Below, piece after piece: positions 1 to 6,613 of a stretch of DNA of 11,340 nucleotides. The notes beneath the pieces are model-generated. The model saw only the letters and a list, made by a program, of their open reading frames with translations. It was not told the origin of the DNA and ran no database searches. How positions within the stretch are numbered: position 1 is the stretch's first letter; each line of letters begins with the position of its first letter. A program made the translations under genes and the position numbers. The DNA is from Burkholderiales bacterium. GTDB taxonomy: Bacteria; Pseudomonadota; Gammaproteobacteria; Burkholderiales; SG8-39. The DNA lies in assembly GCA_025929745.1 (NCBI GenBank), contig JAICPQ010000061.1, forward strand, positions 1 to 11,340, given 5' to 3'.

Positions 1-881
1 GTGAGCACGCCGGAGCGCACGAGGAAGGTGCCGAGCAGGCTGAGCGCGAAGGCGCTGATCGCCAGGAGCACGGTCCAGCTGCGGAAGCCGCCGCGCTTCT
101 CCGTCACGGCAAGCGAGTGGATGAGCGCAGTGCCGACGAGCCAGGGCATGAACGAGGCGTTCTCGACGGGATCCCAGAACCACCAGCCGCCCCAGCCGAG
201 CTCGTAGTAAGCCCAGCCCGAGCCGAGCGCGATGCCGAGGGTGAGGAACACCCAGGCCACCGTGGTCCACGGGCGCGACCAGCGCGCCCACGCGGCATCG
301 AGCTTGCCGGAAATGAGCGCCGCCACAGCAAAGGCGAACGCCACCGAGAAGCCAACGTATCCCATATAGAGCATCGGCGGGTGCAGCACCATGCCCGGGT
401 CCTGCAGGAGCGGATTGAGGTCGCGCCCATCGGCCGGCGCCGGGAACAGGCGATCGAACGGGTTCGATGTGAACAGCATGAACGCGATGAATCCGGCGCT
501 CATGAGCCCCATCACCGCGAGCACGCGAGCGGTCATGTCCTCCGGCAGATGCGTGCTGAAGATGCTCACCGCGAACATCCATCCGCCGAGCATCAGGCAC
601 CAGAGGAGAAACGAGCCCTCGTGCCCGCCCCACACGCCGGAGACCCGGTAATGGAGCGGTAGCGCGCTGTTCGAGTGCATCGCCACGTATTGCACCGAAA
701 AGTCGTTCGCGACGAACGCATAGGTGAGGCAGCCGAACGCGAACGCGACGAGCAGCGCTTGCGCCTGCGCGGCCGCGCGGGCGAGCGCGGCAGCGCCCGG
801 GTTCGCGAGCGGCACCACACCCTGCACCAGCGACACCGCGAGCGCAAGGCAAAGCGCGACCTGACCGAGTTCGGGAATCAT
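1..881 (-). CDS. ccmF: Cytochrome c-type biogenesis protein CcmF, N-terminal part (3' end beyond left edge)
   Basis: CcmF is the membrane core of the System I heme lyase, which takes heme from holo-CcmE and attaches it to the CXXCH motif of apocytochrome c on the periplasmic side. I translated the minus strand from the ATG at 881-879 and found 293 codons open to the edge. The full protein is usually about 650 residues, so a little under half is present. Visible hallmarks are the family block GVWGGHEGSFLLW (residues 82-94), LHPPMLYMGYVG (166-177) and the tryptophan-rich WWD heme-handling motif at about 229-244. His167 and His255 correspond to the transmembrane heme-b ligands known in the E. 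coli protein. Long hydrophobic segments alternate with short loops throughout. The start overlaps the ccmE stop by 4 bases (ATGA), and no clear Shine-Dalgarno site lies upstream, so coupling to ccmE is likely. The reading frame shows no break. Confidence 0.96.
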   Translation of the reverse strand, partial: MIPELGQVALCLALAVSLVQGVVPLANPGAAALARAAAQAQALLVAFAFGCLTYAFVANDFSVQYVAMHSNSALPLHYRVSGVWGGHEGSFLLWCLMLGGWMFAVSIFSTHLPEDMTARVLAVMGLMSAGFIAFMLFTSNPFDRLFPAPADGRDLNPLLQDPGMVLHPPMLYMGYVGFSVAFAFAVAALISGKLDAAWARWSRPWTTVAWVFLTLGIALGSGWAYYELGWGGWWFWDPVENASFMPWLVGTALIHSLAVTEKRGGFRSWTVLLAISAFALSLLGTFLVRSGVL

Positions 882-1312
882 TTGAGCTGCAGGGTTTTCT
901 GCGCTTTCTCCACGGCGTGCGCCGCCTCCGGCGGCATGTAGTTCTCGTCGTGCTTCGCCAGTACCTCGCGCGCGCGGAACACGCCGTCGGCGCCGAGCTG
1001 TCCCTGCGCAACTACACCCTTGCCTTCGCGGAAGAGGTCGGGCAGCGCGCCGCTGTAGACCACCGGGATGCTCTTCGCCGTATCGGTGACGACGAAGCGC
1101 ACCTCAATGCCTTCGCGCTTCACGCTGCCGGTCTGCACCATGCCGCCGATGCGGAACGTACGTCCCTGCGGCGCCTCGTTCGCCACGACCTGCGTCGGCG
1201 TGAAGAAGAACACCAGGTTCTTCTCGAACGCGCTCAGAACCAGTGCAGTCGCGATGCCGAGCGCCGCGAGGCCGAACGCGATGGCGGCGAGCCGCTTATG
1301 TCTTGGCTTCAC
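878..1312 (-). CDS. ccmE: Cytochrome c maturation heme chaperone CcmE
   Basis: CcmE is a membrane-anchored periplasmic chaperone that binds heme covalently and carries it from CcmABCD to CcmF. The 144-residue product matches the usual family length. It has a short basic N-terminus, one membrane segment at about residues 8-28, and then the soluble beta-barrel domain. The heme-attachment motif LAKHDENYMPPE is intact: His121 would form the covalent bond and Tyr125 would be the axial ligand. The start codon is GTG at 1312-1310. It was chosen because a consensus AGGAGG lies 4 bases upstream and because the family begins just before the basic stretch and anchor helix. The gene begins inside ccmD (17-base overlap) and its stop overlaps the ccmF start. 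A flexible C-terminal tail rich in Ala and Lys follows the motif, as is common. Confidence 0.97.
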   Translation of the reverse strand: MKPRHKRLAAIAFGLAALGIATALVLSAFEKNLVFFFTPTQVVANEAPQGRTFRIGGMVQTGSVKREGIEVRFVVTDTAKSIPVVYSGALPDLFREGKGVVAQGQLGADGVFRAREVLAKHDENYMPPEAAHAVEKAQKTLQLK

Positions 1313-1421
1313 GCGCCCTCCTGCGCAGCGCTATCACTTCGAGGACCAAGACCAGGGTCGTGACGCCATAGGAACCCCACACATACCAGGCGTAGCCTCC
1401 CATGGCCCAGAAGTCGCTCAT
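1296..1421 (-). CDS. ccmD: Heme exporter accessory protein CcmD
   Basis: This 41-residue protein is too short for a usual length cut-off but is clearly CcmD from its position and shape. It begins MSDFWAMGGYAWYVW, has one hydrophobic helix (about residues 10-32) and ends in a basic RRRAREAKT tail. CcmD is a small single-pass protein that joins CcmABC and helps release holo-CcmE from CcmC. The aromatic, Tyr- and Trp-rich N-terminus followed by a positively charged cytoplasmic tail is the family pattern. Its ATG overlaps the ccmC stop by 4 bases and has a GGGAG ribosome site 8 bases upstream. The TAA stop lies at 1298-1296, inside ccmE. Sequence conservation in this family is low, so the call rests on synteny, size and topology together. 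Confidence 0.93.
   Translation of the reverse strand: MSDFWAMGGYAWYVWGSYGVTTLVLVLEVIALRRRAREAKT
1317..1322 (-). promoter_or_regulatory. Shine-Dalgarno site of ccmE
   Basis: A consensus AGGAGG lies inside the end of ccmD, 4 bases before the GTG start of ccmE. It is the strongest ribosome site seen in the operon. It fixes the GTG at 1312 as the start and suggests CcmE is made at a higher rate than its coupled neighbours, which would suit a chaperone needed in excess; that last point is inference. Confidence 0.75.
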
Positions 1422-2113
1422 TCACCGCGCTCCCGGATGATGCAGCGCACGCGCACCATCGAGACCGCGATCGCGTAGAGCCAGAAGGCGAGCGCCATCA
1501 CGAGCATGCCGGTGAGCATGGTCGCGGCCATGGACGGGGCGCGCGTAAGGCTCACGGAGGCGCCCTGGTGCAGCGTGTTCCACCACTGCACCGAGTAGTA
1601 GATGATCGGAACGTTCACCACGCCGACGACGGCGAGCACCGCAGCCGCGCGATCGGCGCGGCGCGGATCGTCGATCGAAGCGCGCAGCGCGATGAAGCCG
1701 AGATAGAGGAAAAGCAGGATCAGCTCCGAGGTTAGCCGCGCATCCCAGACCCAGTACGTGCCCCACGTCGGTTTCCCCCACAGCGACCCGGTCCAGAGCG
1801 CGATGAAGGTGAAGAGCGCGCCGGTCGGCGCGAGCGCGGCGGCCATCATGCCCGAGAGGCGCGTGTTGAGCGCGAGGCAAAGCGCCGACCAGACCGCCAT
1901 CACCACGTAGATGAACATGGACATCCACGCCGCGGGCACGTGGATAAAGATGATGCGATAGGCCTCGCCCTGTTGCGCGTCGGTCGGGGCGACGAAGAAG
2001 CCGATGTAGAGCCCGCACACCGCCAGCACGGCGGCGCCGAGCGCGGACCAGCGCGCGATGCGTCCGGCGAGCGGATAGAAAGTCTGCGGCGATGCATACC
2101 AAAACCATTTCAT
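1418..2113 (-). CDS. ccmC: Heme exporter/handling membrane protein CcmC
   Basis: CcmC is a six-helix inner-membrane protein that binds heme at its periplasmic face and transfers it onto CcmE. The 231-residue product begins MKWFWYASPQTFYPLAG. It carries the WWD motif WGTYWVWDARLTS (residues 117-129) and two conserved periplasmic histidines: His58 in IFIHVPAAW and His182 in WWNTLHQGAS. Both are known to be essential heme ligands in the family. Hydrophobic segments alternate regularly along the protein. The frame stays open far upstream, but the ATG at 2113 was chosen because it matches the family N-terminus and overlaps the ccmB stop by 4 bases (ATGA). The C-terminus also overlaps the ccmD start by 4 bases. 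Nothing looks damaged. Confidence 0.97.
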   Translation of the reverse strand: MKWFWYASPQTFYPLAGRIARWSALGAAVLAVCGLYIGFFVAPTDAQQGEAYRIIFIHVPAAWMSMFIYVVMAVWSALCLALNTRLSGMMAAALAPTGALFTFIALWTGSLWGKPTWGTYWVWDARLTSELILLFLYLGFIALRASIDDPRRADRAAAVLAVVGVVNVPIIYYSVQWWNTLHQGASVSLTRAPSMAATMLTGMLVMALAFWLYAIAVSMVRVRCIIRERGE

Positions 2114-2778
2114 TCCAGCGATATCCTGAGGGCGGCGGCGATGGCCCACGGGGCGAACGCCGCAGCGAGCACGAGCATCGCGCCCAGCACGAGGAGTTGG
2201 CCGCCGCCACCGAGCCCCGCGGCCGCCATCTCGACCGCGCCCGCGCCCATGATGAGAACCGGGACATACAGGGGCAGTACGAGGAGCGACAGCAGCACGC
2301 CGCCGCCACGCAAGCCCAGCGTCAGCGCAGCGCCCACGGCGCCCAGGAGGCTCAGCACCGGTGTTCCCACGAGCAATGATAAGGCAAGGATGCCCCACAG
2401 CCCCGCGCCGAGATCGTATTGAAGCGCAATGAGCGGCGCGATGGCGACGAGCGGCAGCCCCGCCACCAGCCAATGCGCGAATGCCTTCGCCGCCGCGACC
2501 ACGCCAAGCGGCGCGGCGCCGAGCAGCATCTGCTCGAGCGTGCCGTCGTCGTAGTCGGCGGCGAAAAGGCGACCGAGCGACAGCATCGACGAGAGCAGCG
2601 CCGCAACCCAGATCACGCCGGGCGCGATCGAGCGCAGGAGGTTGGGCTCCGCGCCGATGCCGAGCGGGAAAAGGCTTGCCACGATCACGAAGAAAAGGAG
2701 CGCGACGGCGACGTCGCCGCGGCGCCGGAGGGCGAGCAGGAGGTCACGGTAGACCACGCAGCGCGCCGCGGCGAGCAT
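2110..2778 (-). CDS. ccmB: Heme exporter ABC permease subunit CcmB
   Basis: CcmB is the membrane subunit that pairs with the ATPase CcmA. ATP hydrolysis by CcmAB drives release of holo-CcmE from the CcmC/CcmD complex. The 222-residue length is normal for the family. The conserved block FAADYDDGTLEQMLLG (residues 72-87), which follows the second membrane helix, is diagnostic. Hydrophobic segments at roughly 24-40, 52-68, 93-120, 126-152, 158-182 and 194-215 fit six transmembrane helices. The open frame continues well upstream, but the ATG at 2778 sits directly on the ccmA stop (TGATG, 1-base overlap), has GGAG 8 bases before it, and gives the family N-terminus (short, then a RDLLLALRRR block). 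The extra upstream sequence is a shadow of ccmA. Confidence 0.95.
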   Translation of the reverse strand: MLAAARCVVYRDLLLALRRRGDVAVALLFFVIVASLFPLGIGAEPNLLRSIAPGVIWVAALLSSMLSLGRLFAADYDDGTLEQMLLGAAPLGVVAAAKAFAHWLVAGLPLVAIAPLIALQYDLGAGLWGILALSLLVGTPVLSLLGAVGAALTLGLRGGGVLLSLLVLPLYVPVLIMGAGAVEMAAAGLGGGGQLLVLGAMLVLAAAFAPWAIAAALRISLE

Positions 2779-3383
2779 CAGGCGAGCTCCAGCGTCCGCG
2801 TGGCGGCGAATCCCGGGTCCTGGTGCGTAGTGAAGACGATGGCTCCGCCTTTCTCGGCATGACCCGATAGGAGCGCGCCGAGGCGCTCGATGCCCTCGGC
2901 GTCCAGCGCTGCGAAGGGCTCGTCCAACAGCCACAGCGGCACCCCACCGCTCAACGCAAGCCGGGCCAGCGCGGCGCGGCGCCGCTGGCCCTGCGAGAGA
3001 CGGCGCACCGGCACGTCGTCCGGCAGCGCGAAGCGCGCAAGCGCGCTTTTCACCGCGTCGCGGCTCGCCGCGACGCCGGCGAGCGTGCACGCGATGGAGA
3101 GGTTCTCCTCAGCGGTGAGGTCGCCTTTTACCGCGGGCGCGTGGCCGAGGTAAACGAGCTGTCTTGCGTACTCCTCGCGCAGCGCGGCCACCGGCTCGCC
3201 CTTCCAGCGCACGCTGCCGCGGCTCGGTGTCAGAAGTCCGCACAGCACGCGAAGCAGGCTCGTTTTGCCGCTGCCGTTCGCGCCGGAAACGCGTAGGAAC
3301 TCGCCCGCTCCAAGCCGGAACGAAAGGCGCTCGAACAGCACCCTTCCGCCGCGCTCGCAACGCAGGTCGGCGGCTTCGAGCAT
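2778..3383 (-). CDS. ccmA: Heme exporter ABC ATP-binding protein CcmA
   Basis: CcmA is the cytoplasmic ATPase of the CcmAB(CD) complex. The 201-residue protein shows every ABC motif in order: Walker A GANGSGKT (34-41), Q-loop region around YLGH (78-81), signature LSQGQ (129-133), Walker B LWLLDEP (150-156) and the switch histidine His187 in TTHQD. The short length and the AVKGDLTAEENL block just after the Q-loop are typical of CcmA as opposed to general ABC transporters. Its ATG overlaps the DUF2237 stop by one base (TAATG), and its TGA overlaps the ccmB start by one base. It is the first ccm gene in the operon, and no separate promoter is visible upstream because the preceding sequence codes for the DUF2237 protein. 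Confidence 0.97.
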   Translation of the reverse strand: MLEAADLRCERGGRVLFERLSFRLGAGEFLRVSGANGSGKTSLLRVLCGLLTPSRGSVRWKGEPVAALREEYARQLVYLGHAPAVKGDLTAEENLSIACTLAGVAASRDAVKSALARFALPDDVPVRRLSQGQRRRAALARLALSGGVPLWLLDEPFAALDAEGIERLGALLSGHAEKGGAIVFTTHQDPGFAATRTLELA

Positions 3384-3751
3384 TAGTTCAGGTCGAGCGC
3401 GTAGCGCTTCAGCGCGGAAAGCGGCACGTACTTAAGCACGTTTTCATGCGTGGCCTCGAGGATTACGCGCGGCGCGCGCCCGGCCTCCCAAGCCTCGATC
3501 CAGCGCAGCACGTGCAGGCACCAGCGGTTGCCGGGCGCGAGGCCGCGGAAGCGCAGCTCCGGGCGCGGCGTCACCAGGTCGTTGCCGCGCGAGACGCTGA
3601 ACTCGAGAAACTCCTTGGTCACGTGTACGCACACGAGGTGCGCGACGCCGTCCTGGTCGTGCGTCGCGCAGCAGCCGTCGCGGAAGTAGCCGGTGAGCGG
3701 CGCATAGCTGCACGCGCGCAGCTCGCCGCCGAGGACGTTCTTCTCGTTCAT
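3383..3751 (-). CDS. DUF2237 family protein of unknown function
   Basis: This 122-residue soluble protein matches the DUF2237 family over its whole length. Recognisable family blocks are NVLGG near the N-terminus, LTGYFRDGCC (19-28), VTKEFLEFS (44-52), SRGNDLVTPRP (54-64), LAPGNRWCLHVLRW (71-84) and VILEATHENVLKYV (96-109). The biochemical role of the family is not known to me. Five cysteines are present (14, 27, 28, 41, 78), three of them in conserved blocks, so metal binding or thiol chemistry is possible but unproven. There is no signal peptide or membrane segment, so it should be cytoplasmic. The ATG at 3751 overlaps the thrC stop by 4 bases and the stop overlaps ccmA by one base, so it bridges the amino-acid and cytochrome parts of the operon. 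The only other ATGs upstream lie within thrC. Confidence 0.85.
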   Translation of the reverse strand: MNEKNVLGGELRACSYAPLTGYFRDGCCATHDQDGVAHLVCVHVTKEFLEFSVSRGNDLVTPRPELRFRGLAPGNRWCLHVLRWIEAWEAGRAPRVILEATHENVLKYVPLSALKRYALDLN

Positions 3752-5133
3752 GAATGCGCGGCAATATAGCGCTTCACCGCCGCGGCGTCGGGCTCGATCA
3801 GCTTGTAGCGCTGCGGCAGGCGCTCGAGGTTCAGGAATTCCGCCGGGCGCTCGGGATCGCGTCCGAGCGCGTCGCGGATGGTCTTCGCGAACTTCACCGG
3901 CTGCGCGGTCTCGAGGCAGATGAGCGCGACGCCGGGCTCGCGGTAGGCGAGCCCCACCTTGACCCCATCCGCGGTGTGCGGATCGATGATGGCGTTGTAC
4001 CTCTGATAGACGTTCCGGATGGTCGAGATGCGGTCGGCATGCGCGCTCTTGCCGGAGACGAAGCCCGACTGCGCGACGCGCGGCCAATACGGCGAATGCG
4101 AGATGTCGAACTCGCCCTCCGCGTCGAGGCGCCGCCACAGATCGCGTACGCGCGCCGCCTCGCGGCCGGTGAGATCGTAGACATAGCGCTCGAAGTTCGA
4201 CGCCTTGGAGATGTCCATCGACGGGCTCGTTGTATGCAGCACTTCGCGCCGCACGCGATAGCGGCCGGTGCGGAAGAACTCGTGCAGCACCTCGTTTTCG
4301 TTGCTCGCCAGAATGAGGCGCTTGATCGGCAACCCCATCGCGCGTGCCACATAGCCGGCGTAGATGTTGCCGAAGTTGCCGGAGGGCACGGCGAACGAAA
4401 CGCTCTCGTCGTCGCTTTTCGTCGCGGCGAAATAACCCTTGAAGTAATACACCACCTGCGCGGCGACGCGCGCCCAGTTGATGGAGTTCACGGCGCCAAT
4501 GCGGTGTCGCGCCTTGAACGCCGCGTCGGCGTTTACCGTCTTCACCATGTCCTGGCAGTCGTCGAAAACGCCCTTCACCGCGAGGTTGTGGATGTTCGCG
4601 TCCTGCAGCGCGTACATCTGCGCGCTCTGGAATGCGCTCATGCGCTTGTGCGGCGAGAGCATGAAGACGCGGATCGCGCGCTTGCCGCGCATGGCGTACT
4701 CGGCCGCCGAGCCGGTATCGCCCGAGGTCGCGCCGAGGATATTCAGCGTCGACCTCTCGCGCTCGAGCGCGGACTCGAAGAGCTCGCCGAGGAGCTGCAG
4801 CGCGATGTCCTTGAACGCGAGCGTCGGTCCGTTCGAGAGGCACAGCAGATGCAACCCGGGCTCGAGCGTCTTGAGCGGCGTCACCTCCTCGCCGCCGAAG
4901 ACGCGCGGGTGGTACGCCCGCTTCACCAGCGTCTCGAGTTCCGGCATGTCGTCGATGAAACACGAAAGGACGCGCAGCGCGAGCTCCGGATAGGTAAGGC
5001 CGCGCCAGGCCGCCAGGTCCGCCTTGGGAAACGTTTCGGGCACGTAGAGTCCGCCGTCGGCCGCCAGGCCTTCCAGCAGGATTTCGCTAAAGCGCTTGGG
5101 CGCCCCTGCGCCGCGGGTGCTGACGTAACGCAC
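3748..5133 (-). CDS. thrC: Threonine synthase
   Basis: Threonine synthase converts O-phospho-L-homoserine and water to L-threonine and phosphate, using pyridoxal phosphate. The 461-residue product belongs to the long (about 430-480 residues) class found in many proteobacteria and fungi. It starts with the typical RYVSTRG and ADGGLYVPE blocks. The PLP lysine is Lys108 in TLAFKDIALQ. The phosphate-binding loop GATSGDTGSAA (134-144), the AVNSINWARV block and the PSGNFGNI motif are all present. The start is GTG at 5133-5131. The family N-terminus begins at this point, and the codon overlaps the stop of the small upstream gene by one base (TAGTG). A purine-rich AGAAGCGG run upstream, formed by Lys codons of that gene, could serve as the ribosome site. 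Homoserine kinase (thrB), the step between Hom and ThrC, is not in this window. Confidence 0.97.
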   Translation of the reverse strand: MRYVSTRGAGAPKRFSEILLEGLAADGGLYVPETFPKADLAAWRGLTYPELALRVLSCFIDDMPELETLVKRAYHPRVFGGEEVTPLKTLEPGLHLLCLSNGPTLAFKDIALQLLGELFESALERERSTLNILGATSGDTGSAAEYAMRGKRAIRVFMLSPHKRMSAFQSAQMYALQDANIHNLAVKGVFDDCQDMVKTVNADAAFKARHRIGAVNSINWARVAAQVVYYFKGYFAATKSDDESVSFAVPSGNFGNIYAGYVARAMGLPIKRLILASNENEVLHEFFRTGRYRVRREVLHTTSPSMDISKASNFERYVYDLTGREAARVRDLWRRLDAEGEFDISHSPYWPRVAQSGFVSGKSAHADRISTIRNVYQRYNAIIDPHTADGVKVGLAYREPGVALICLETAQPVKFAKTIRDALGRDPERPAEFLNLERLPQRYKLIEPDAAAVKRYIAAHS

Positions 5134-5306
5134 TAGGACCGCTTCTGCTTCTTTTCGAGCTCTTTGAACTTGCGAATCTGCTGCGGCGTCGGCTTCTTGT
5201 GCGCGACCTGCTGCTTTTTCGCCTCCGGTTTCTTTTTCTTCGGCGGCTCTTGCGCCGCGAGCCCGGGCGCCATGAGCATCAAAAGCAGCAGCGTGAGGCG
5301 CTTCAC
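5133..5306 (-). CDS. Small lysine-rich secreted protein, 57 residues, function unknown
   Basis: This small gene lies between hom and thrC and overlaps both: its GTG start shares 4 bases with the hom stop (GTGA) and its TAG shares one base with the thrC start. I do not recognise a family. Residues 1-18 form a clear Sec-type signal peptide: MKR, a Leu-rich hydrophobic core, then APGLAA with a likely cut before Gln19. No lipobox cysteine is present. The mature part of about 39 residues is extremely basic, with 13 lysines and 2 arginines. It has an N-terminal PPKKKKPEAKK segment and a C-terminal charged stretch (QQIRKFKELEKKQKR) that could form a helix. The neat fit between two genes, the well-formed signal peptide and the codon pattern support a real gene. 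It could bind anionic surfaces, nucleic acid or heme propionates in the periplasm, but this is speculation. Confidence 0.72.
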   Translation of the reverse strand: MKRLTLLLLMLMAPGLAAQEPPKKKKPEAKKQQVAHKKPTPQQIRKFKELEKKQKRS

Positions 5307-6613
5307 AGAAGCTGCTCGAGCCGGATGCGCGTGACCGCGCCCACCACCGTCGGCAGTTTTTCGATTCGCGCGATGGCCCGATTCACATCGCGCTCGATGG
5401 CGCGGTTGGTCAGAAGCACGATGTCGACCTGCGGCTCGCCCTCGCCGGGCTCCTTCTGCACCATGGCCTCGATCGAGATGCGGCCGTCGGCGAGCGTGCG
5501 CGCGATATCCGCCAGCACACCGGGCTTGTCCTGCACGCGCATGCGCAAATAGCACGCCGTCTCGACCTCTTCCATGCCGAGCACGCGCTCGCTGGAGAGC
5601 TGGTCGGGCTGGAAGGCGAGGTGCGGCACCCGCTGCTCCGGGTCGGCGGTAATCAGACGCGTGACGTCGACGAGGTCGGCAACCACCGCGCTGGCCGTCG
5701 GCTGGCTGCCCGCGCCGGCGCCGTAGTAGAGCGTCGGCCCCACCGCATCGCCCTTCACCAGGATGCCGTTCATCACGCCCTCGACATTCGCGATGAGCCG
5801 CCGCGCCGGGACCAGGGTGGGGTGCACCCGCAGCTCGATGCCCTGGTTTGTCTTTTTTGTTATTCCCAATAACTTGATGCGGTAGCCGAGCTCCTCGGCG
5901 TAGCGGATATCGGCCTTCGTCAGCTTCTGAATGCCTTCGCGGAAGCACTTCTCGAACTGCATCGGGATGCCGAAGGCGAGCGCCGAAAGGATTGTGAGCT
6001 TGTGGGCGGCGTCAACGCCCTCGATATCGAAGGTGGGATCGGCCTCGGCGTAGCCGCGCGCCTGCGCGTCCTTGAGCGCCTCGGCGAACGCGATGCCCTT
6101 GTCGCGCATCTCGGAGAGGATGAAGTTGGACGTGCCGTTGATGATGCCGGCGATCCATTCGATGCGATTCGCGGTCAAGCCTTCGCGCACCGCCTTGATG
6201 ATCGGCACGCCGCCCGCCACCGCGGCCTCGAACGCCACCATCACGCCCTTCTTCTGCGCAGCGGCAAAGATCTCGTTGCCGTGGGTGGCGAGAAGCGCCT
6301 TGTTGGCAGTCACCACGTGCTTGCCGTGGCCGATCGCCTCCATGACGAGGTCTTTCGCCACCGTATAGCCGCCGATCAGCTCGACGACGATCTCGACCTC
6401 GCTGCCGCGCACCACCTCGAAGGCGTCGGCGACGACCTTTGCCTTCCCCTTGACGATGGAATCGGCCTTCGCGCGATCCTTGTCAGCGACCACGGAAATG
6501 CGGATCGCGCGTCCGGCGCGGCGCTGGATCTCGTCGGCGTTCCGGTTCAGCACATCCCACGTGCCGCCGCCGACGATGCCGATGCCGAGCAGGCCGACGT
6601 TAATTGGCTTCAT
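5303..6613 (-). CDS. hom: Homoserine dehydrogenase with C-terminal ACT domain
   Basis: Hom reduces L-aspartate 4-semialdehyde to L-homoserine with NAD(P)H, the branch step to threonine and methionine. The 436-residue protein has the usual three parts. A Rossmann domain opens with GLLGIGIVGGG (7-17). The catalytic and dimerisation domain contains the NGTSNFIL block (159-166) and the signature GYAEADPTFDIEGVDAAHK (187-205), including the catalytic Asp and Lys. An ACT domain at about 353-430 is where threonine feedback normally acts. There is no fused aspartokinase. The ATG at 6613 lies inside the 3' end of the acetyltransferase gene (14-base overlap) and has only a weak ribosome site. Codons 247-257 are oddly AT-rich (TTA, TTG, ATA, ACA, AAA) for this genome; see the separate entry at 5811-5858. 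The frame is otherwise intact. Confidence 0.97.
   Translation of the reverse strand: MKPINVGLLGIGIVGGGTWDVLNRNADEIQRRAGRAIRISVVADKDRAKADSIVKGKAKVVADAFEVVRGSEVEIVVELIGGYTVAKDLVMEAIGHGKHVVTANKALLATHGNEIFAAAQKKGVMVAFEAAVAGGVPIIKAVREGLTANRIEWIAGIINGTSNFILSEMRDKGIAFAEALKDAQARGYAEADPTFDIEGVDAAHKLTILSALAFGIPMQFEKCFREGIQKLTKADIRYAEELGYRIKLLGITKKTNQGIELRVHPTLVPARRLIANVEGVMNGILVKGDAVGPTLYYGAGAGSQPTASAVVADLVDVTRLITADPEQRVPHLAFQPDQLSSERVLGMEEVETACYLRMRVQDKPGVLADIARTLADGRISIEAMVQKEPGEGEPQVDIVLLTNRAIERDVNRAIARIEKLPTVVGAVTRIRLEQLL
5811..5858 (-). promoter_or_regulatory. Possible -1 frameshift signal within hom: A AAA AAG heptamer plus inverted repeat
   Basis: On the coding strand of hom, bases 5858-5852 read A AAA AAG in exactly the X XXY YYZ phase (codons ACA AAA AAG), the same heptamer that drives dnaX frameshifting in E. 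coli. Four bases later comes ACCAGGG (5847-5841), repeated in inverse as CCCTGGT (5817-5811): a 7-base-pair stem around a 23-base loop, within which GGG-TGCA-CCC could form a small inner stem. Slipping by -1 would enter a frame that stays open through the rest of hom and joins, in phase, the small lysine-rich protein gene, ending at 5133. Open shadow frames are common in GC-rich genes, and no dnaX-like upstream ribosome site at the proper distance is seen. It may be chance. Confidence 0.3.

Noticed and set aside
2110..3090. A longer ccmB starting inside ccmA
   Set aside because: The extra N-terminus is an Arg-rich shadow of ccmA. The ATG at 2778 matches the family and abuts the ccmA stop.
3383..4963. 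A 526-codon minus-strand frame running into the DUF2237 gene
   Set aside because: The upstream part is the thrC shadow. The real gene is the last 122 codons, from the ATG at 3751.
3754..5136. A 460-codon open frame on the plus strand opposite thrC
   Set aside because: It mirrors thrC codon for codon, is rich in Arg, Ala, His and Val as antisense shadows of GC-rich genes are, and shows no family motif. thrC itself is complete and well conserved.
5133..5948. One 271-residue gene on the minus strand covering the whole open frame
   Set aside because: Its first 214 or so residues are the low-complexity Arg/Gly/Ala shadow of hom. Only the last 57 residues look like a protein, and they begin with their own start and signal peptide. 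It is kept only as a possible frameshift product.
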